From Melitaea cinxia (taxonomy: Eukaryota; Arthropoda; Insecta; Lepidoptera; Nymphalidae), in the NCBI RefSeq assembly GCF_905220565.1, contig NC_059417.1, positions 11,828,518-11,892,517 of the forward strand: a stretch of DNA of 64,000 bases, in the 5' to 3' direction. Below, one piece after another: positions 59,429 through 64,000 of this stretch; position 1 is the stretch's first letter; each line of letters opens with the position of its first letter. The notes under the pieces were generated by a model. The model was not told where the DNA came from and searched no databases. It saw only the letters and a list, made by a program, of their open reading frames with translations. The translations under genes and the position numbers were made by a program.

Positions 59429-61275
59429 CTAGGTATCAGGAGCTCTAAAATGTAGAATTGCTTTAAGTGATTGCTGTGTGACGTCGCGTATAATGTCACC
59501 GAGGCGATCTATTGCTGCCGCCATTATGATGGGACCTTGTGCATCGGCTTCCCGCGCCCGTGCTAAGGCCTCCTGAGACCGAGCTGAGGTAAGCTCTGCC
59601 TCAACACGTTGCTCTTCGATGGCTATAAACCTTTGGATAAGGCTTGCCATCTCGGAGCGACGCTGTGACGGGGGAGACCGTCGCAGAAGACGTCGGCGTC
59701 CCGCAGATCCTCGCGTCCTCGCGTCTCCGCGAGGTGACGTCATTGCTGTGCGGCGGCGTTGTTGCGAGCTAGAAGTGGGTCTTTGCGTCGGTGTAGGCAC
59801 GGATGAGCCCCTGCGCTGACTGGGGGAATCGAAACAAATGCGCCTTCGCGCGCCACCGACACTATCGCTTGGTATTGATGGCATTTCCCCTGCCTCTTCA
59901 ACATTTCTGTCTCTTTCAGAGGGGGATACCTATAAATAAATAAGAAAAAACTGTTGAATATTGTCTAAATTTATAGATTAATATAATATTAAATATAATT
60001 ATAAATCTCTGCCTAATAAACATGTATAAATTTACCATTTCAACTTCATCCTGTATCCGTACACCTTCAGACTCATCTGGTGGAGTAGAAATCGTTGGTG
60101 TCTGTAGATTTTCTGCTACTGTGTCTCCGACAACAACAACTACAGTTTCGTCCTAAAAATTAATCAATAGTTTTTAATACCGAAGTACCCAGTTTTTAAT
60201 ACCCGAATACATTGAGTAGACAATTAAATATCTAAAATTATTATTGACTTATATTTTACATAAGAGGAAGTGATAAGTTTTTTTTAAAGTAATTCAGGAC
60301 CTTCTACAAGTGTAAAAATTTTGGTAATTACTGATGGATACTATTCCTACTATTCCTGGTGGATCAGGAATTTTCTAAAAACATAATTTAAGACACTGCT
60401 AGTATTTTAGATTATTAATTTTATAAATATTATATTAATTTTATGATATTAATTTAAATTAAATAAAAATATTACTCTCACATGAAACTGCCGCAAGATG
60501 CTTTCTGAGTGACCGCTAGTTTCAGTGCCTAGAGGGGGCTGAACAGCATTTCCTTGTTCCTACAAACAAAAAATAAAAATCAAATTAATTCTGACAATAA
60601 ATTTTTATGATTAATAAACTATGGAAGCTGTTGTTGTAAAAGCTTAAATTTTGTTTATCAAGACATGTCTTATATACATACATGAAATGGATTGATTGCT
60701 AAATTCCTATCACCAGTAGCAAAACTCAGACCACCAGAAATGGTCAGAATTCTTTTCTCCAGATCTGACAGCTCCACCACGTCTACATCGACCCCACCAC
60801 CTGTCCTCTGCATAGCAGTCTGTGCAATATTTGCCTTCCTTTTTGTGGCAGCTTTTTTATCTTTCCAGTACTATAAACAAAAAAGATAATCACATAGAAA
60901 GTTGACATTTACACATCTAAACAAACTTAAACATTATGCATATATTTGTACTAACACTACTATTAATTAGTTACATACCTTAGCCCACTGCTTCCACTCT
61001 TTTATGCACCCGTTGCCAACACTGTTTAACACCGTAGCTATTTCGGTCCAGCCATTTTGCATACGGGTCCTAGCATTCGCTGTACGGGCATGTCCAGTGG
61101 CAAGGTCTGATCTCACTTCCATGAATTCAATCAATTTCTCCAATTGTACTGAGGACGGTCCAGCGTTACGAGCCACTGCAAGCAAGTGTTTAGATTGTAA
61201 ACCAACTTACATTAGAAAAAAATACTGGTACGTCGTACGAGAAACATAATATGTGATAGTAATGTAATACTTACT
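59429..61275 (-). CDS. Harbinger Myb/SANT-like DNA-binding protein (six exons)
   Basis: This is the second Harbinger gene, a DNA-binding partner that recruits transposase to the ends. Exons on -: 61275 (the A of ATG), 61175-60979, 60870-60682, 60559-60482, 60152-60036 and 59929-59429; 360 residues. The start codon is split A|TG. The first domain (about 10-75) has the zeste/Myb-5 pattern: LEKLIEFMEVRSDLATG, WTEIATVLNSVGNG, IKEWKQWAKYWKDKKAAT. Then comes VDVVELSDLEKRILTISGG, typical of these partners, an acidic and Pro/Ser middle, an Arg-rich stretch and a C-terminal predicted coiled coil (ALAREADAQGPI region). All exon junctions are GT-AG and in phase. It converges on the transposase gene with 230 bp between stops. 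Confidence 0.88.
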
Positions 61276-62035
61276 TGTTCAATTTAGATTTTTTATGTTT
61301 ACTATGCGATGCACAACAAGTTGGCACAACAGTATAACGTTTTGTTTAGGCAATACTGATTGACTGAACACATTATTAATGCACATGTTCCCAAGTTTCA
61401 CAAAATATTTTAAGTGGTTTTCGTGGGTCGCTCGAATCGGCCCCATATCCAATTTAAAGTGTATACAAGTGTGGCACTTGACTTTCTAACATTCGATTTT
61501 ATTTTATTTTATTTCTTATGACTAAGTTTAATGTGTTTCACATGTTTTGTTTGTTTTTGTTTACTCAACTCTATTTTAGATTTGACGTCGATTTTAATAA
61601 GTGTCATTTTTCGATTTGACGTAGAGCTAACTTTTTTATTAAGTGTCAATTTAATATGCAAAGACCACATTTACTAGAAACATTTTTACCTGTTTGTCGG
61701 CAATTTACTATTATTTTTAAGCAAATATACTCAAATGATTCATAAATACAACTGTGTATTCAAAAATGCTTATAACATAATTGTTATCACAAAGAAATAG
61801 TCAATATTTACGAGACAAAAATATATCGATAGTGCAGATACGGCTCCGCCCATCCCTCAAAAACAGCCTTGCGAACAGCCGTGCGCTCACGCAGCCGAGA
61901 GATCGTCGGCGAGATAACAGAGCTTAGAGAATACGAAAAATAACGCCTTGAACTCAGCGAACGATGCGACGGCTGTGACATCCGTGATCACAGCGACGAG
62001 TACAGCCACAACACGTCGCTTAGAGAATTGCCTAG

Positions 62036-62051
62036 CTGTACTGTAGTGTAG
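62036..62051. repeat. LINE target-site duplication, copy 2 (first 3 bp reused by Harbinger)
   Basis: An exact copy of the 16-mer at 51383-51398. Its first three bases (CTG) are repeated at 56758-56760 on the other side of Harbinger. Confidence 0.82.
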
Positions 62052-62491
62052 GTTTTTCTGTTTATCTGTATCAAAGAGTTGTTTATTACACGGTCTTCTA
62101 TACAGGTCTTGCAACAACAGTCAACAATAGTGGTGTGCATGGAGTAGAATAAATATTTAAAGAAAGTGATGTGCGTCGGTTTAATGTTTGCGCTTTTCTT
62201 TACAATTTATGGCCGCCGGAGGCGTGACAATAGATGAGTGTGCTGAGCAACGAAGACAGAATAGCTTTCCATATCTTTTTCTATCACGTAACGCATTTAT
62301 ATTTTAAAATATAACCAATTACAATGATACGTCACTGAATATAACCAATTACAATGAAACGTCATCAAATCTCTCACCATTGAAATTGGGATCCGTTACA
62401 AGACTTGTATATAAGACCATGGTTTACTATAATACCAAAAGGCTAATGGTCTCATTGAATTTGGCCCCACTTTTTATGATTTTTGTATTTT
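62052..62491. other. Original upstream flank of Arp8 before the transposon insertions
   Basis: This DNA directly adjoined the Arp8 5' region before the LINE and Harbinger arrived. It contains a small GC-rich patch at about 62205-62260 with an ATG (62219) followed by 32 open codons on +. No family is recognised, and it may be chance. Confidence 0.4.
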
Positions 62492-62905
62492 TTTACCGAC
62501 TTCAAAAAAGGAAGAGGTTACTCAATTCCACTGTATGTATATTATGTATGTTCGGAGATAACTTCGTCGTTTATGAACCGATTTTGATAAATCTTTTTTT
62601 GTTGAATAGGAGATATTTCTGGTGTAGTATCATAATACGGAAACCAGGACAGAAATTGAAGGAAACTCAAAAATCCGCATAACTTTTTACTGGGTGTACC
62701 GATTTTGATGATTTTTAATTTAATCAAAGGCGATGTTTATCATGTGGTCACATTTAAATTTCATCGAGATCTGATTACAACTTTTGGAGTAACCTCTGAT
62801 AATGCGTATTTACTTGAATATTTTTTCGTCTACCTACGTTGTATTACTCGTCAATATAATTGATGTCGGTGTTTTTTCGTTTGCCTGCAAACACAATTAT
62901 ATTTC
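62492..62905 (+). repeat. accgacttc-family element
   Basis: accgacttcaaaaaaggaag to gcctgcaaacacaatta. Confidence 0.6.
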
Positions 62906-63045
62906 TAATATTTATTCGTAGTTTGTTCGTTATTGTTCGAATGTAAAAACTGTTTGTTCGTCTTTTATTTATTTATAATTAATTAAGTAAATGTCCTTCC
63001 TTAAATTGGCCCCGCTAACTAACTATATATATATTTATTTTTGTC

Positions 63046-63920
63046 GGTTAAATTAATTAATTTTTTAATGAAACAACTTTTTTCGGATTTTATCGCGGTT
63101 TATTATTATCTTTTGATTCCCGACGTTTCGGATACTTTACAGCAACCATGGTCACGGCCATGGAGCATATTCTCCATGGTCACGGCAATCACGGGAGGAC
63201 TGAGGTGTCAGACGTCCCAACGTTACAAAGTTATTCGAAACTACCCGACATACATCAATATCTTATATAGTCCTATCTACGCAGAAGCAGAATGTGCTAA
63301 TTGAGTCTTTAATCTGTGGTGAATTATGCTTGGTTTTTGATTTAATTATATTAATAATGGGGTCCCAAGCAGGTGGTAATTGCCAGCCATCTTCTCTATT
63401 GAAATTTGGATGTTTTTTAATTTCAACAGCCTCACGGAACATCCTTGGTTGGAATCGGTGTTCTTTTGCGAGGATCTGTGGTTTATCGAATCTAATATAA
63501 TGGCTAGCTGTGTCTAGACTGTGTTCACAGATTGCGGACTTAGTATAGCGACGATGTTTTAAGTCAGCTATATGTTCCTTAACGCGAGTTTTGATCGATC
63601 GCTTTGTTTGTCCTATATAAGAGAGACCACAGTCACAATCAAGCTTGTATACTCCTGCATCTTGTAAGGGTACACTTGACAGATGGTAAAAATTGACTTA
63701 TCGTTTTTGGCGGCTTGAAAAAAGTTTTTATAGAAGCTCGCTTTAAGATGAAGCCAATCTTGTCAGTGACCCCTTTCATAAAAGGTAGCACAGCAGGTAC
63801 TCGTTCGACGGTGGCTGGTTTCACACGTTCACTGCGATGAGGACGCGGTACCCGAAGCTTGTTGTCTCGCAGTACTTGCTTGACATATTGAAGTTCGGTC
63901 TCCAGGTGTCGCTCATAATT
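63046..63920 (-). mobile_element. Penelope-like element, 5'-truncated
   Basis: On - it encodes the end of a Penelope polyprotein with a GIY-YIG endonuclease, followed by the family 3' region (cgtcgggaatcaaaag ... ccgcgataaaatccg). The RT domain is missing: homologous sequence stops near 63920 and AT-rich DNA follows. A fragment of the same 3' region lies at about 12476-12560. Confidence 0.78.
63263..63911 (-). pseudogene. Penelope GIY-YIG endonuclease fragment (one frameshift)
   Basis: The 5' part reads ERHLETELQYVKQVLRDNK and VPAVLPFMKGVTDKIGFIL; the frame slips near 63668, then GVYKLDCDCGLSYIGQTKRS, the GIY-YIG core, follows with REAVEIKKHPNFNREDGW and the stop at 63263. The shift and the missing RT show it is dead. 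Confidence 0.72.
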
Positions 63921-64000
63921 AATTTTTATTAATTATTGTTTGTTCGATTGATGATTGTGCGATCATAAAAACAATTACATTTTTAATAATTAAACTACAT

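Larger units (their letters stand above)
56761..62035. mobile_element. PIF/Harbinger DNA transposon, complete, two genes
   Basis: This 5.28-kb element has 19-bp terminal inverted repeats: left ctgtgcaattctctaagcg from 56761, right (reverse complement) ctaggcaattctctaagcg ending at 62035; 17 of 19 match. Direct CTG triplets flank it (56758-56760 and 62036-62038), matching the 3-bp duplication of this superfamily. It encodes a HARBI1-type transposase on + and a Myb/SANT-like partner on -, in convergent orientation. Subterminal DNA is rich in short repeats (for example a second cttagagaat at about 61923). Confidence 0.88.

Noticed and set aside
63046..63200. Hammerhead ribozyme in the Penelope 3' region
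   Set aside because: Only one side of the core resembles the motif, so it is not annotated as a feature.

Overview
This is insect nuclear DNA, almost certainly from a butterfly or moth. It is AT-rich, has short GT-AG introns, and is packed with repeats I recognise as typical of Lepidoptera: Lep1-like Helitron fragments that begin TC and end CTAG, tRNA-headed SINEs, 'accgacttc' interspersed elements and a Penelope remnant. No organelle, bacterial, viral or CRISPR signal was seen. Family names come from recognition of motifs, because no database search was possible.

Host genes, left to right. Positions 1-16.4 kb hold repeats and AT-rich intergenic DNA, plus one GC-rich promoter-like island at about 15.77-15.87 kb that looks like the orphan first exon of a minus-strand gene. 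VPS28, an ESCRT-I subunit, lies on + in six coding exons (21415-29156). A predicted secreted helical protein of unknown family lies on + in six exons (33768-38738). An XK-related multi-pass membrane protein lies on + in five exons (39462-47022). Arp8, an INO80-complex actin-related protein, lies on - as one uninterrupted reading frame (49542-51230).

Mobile DNA. The most informative stretch is 51383-62051. A coding-intact I-type LINE (51399-56757; ORF1 zinc-knuckle protein, ORF2 endonuclease/RT/RNase H) sits about 150 bp upstream of the Arp8 start codon. A coding-intact PIF/Harbinger transposon (56761-62035; six-exon DDE transposase on +, six-exon Myb/SANT-like partner on -) sits exactly at the LINE 5' junction. 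The LINE target-site duplication (16 bp) is at 51383-51398 and 62036-62051, so Harbinger jumped into the LINE's own duplication and copied the 3 bp CTG. Both Harbinger genes have a start codon split by an intron.

Other elements are a THAP-domain, P-like DNA transposon remnant just upstream of VPS28 (about 16.4-21.07 kb) with a 5'-truncated LINE inside it; three adjacent TTAA-flanked elements carrying a broken MADF-domain exon (4760-7104), one split by a Helitron whose empty site can be read from its neighbours; a DUF4817-bearing Tc1/mariner-type element in VPS28 intron 5; a duplicated tRNA-like cloverleaf at 29.8 and 32.7 kb; fold-back and TIR MITEs in introns; and a Penelope GIY-YIG remnant at the right edge. 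Most of the intron length in VPS28, the secreted-protein gene and the XKR gene is such inserted DNA.
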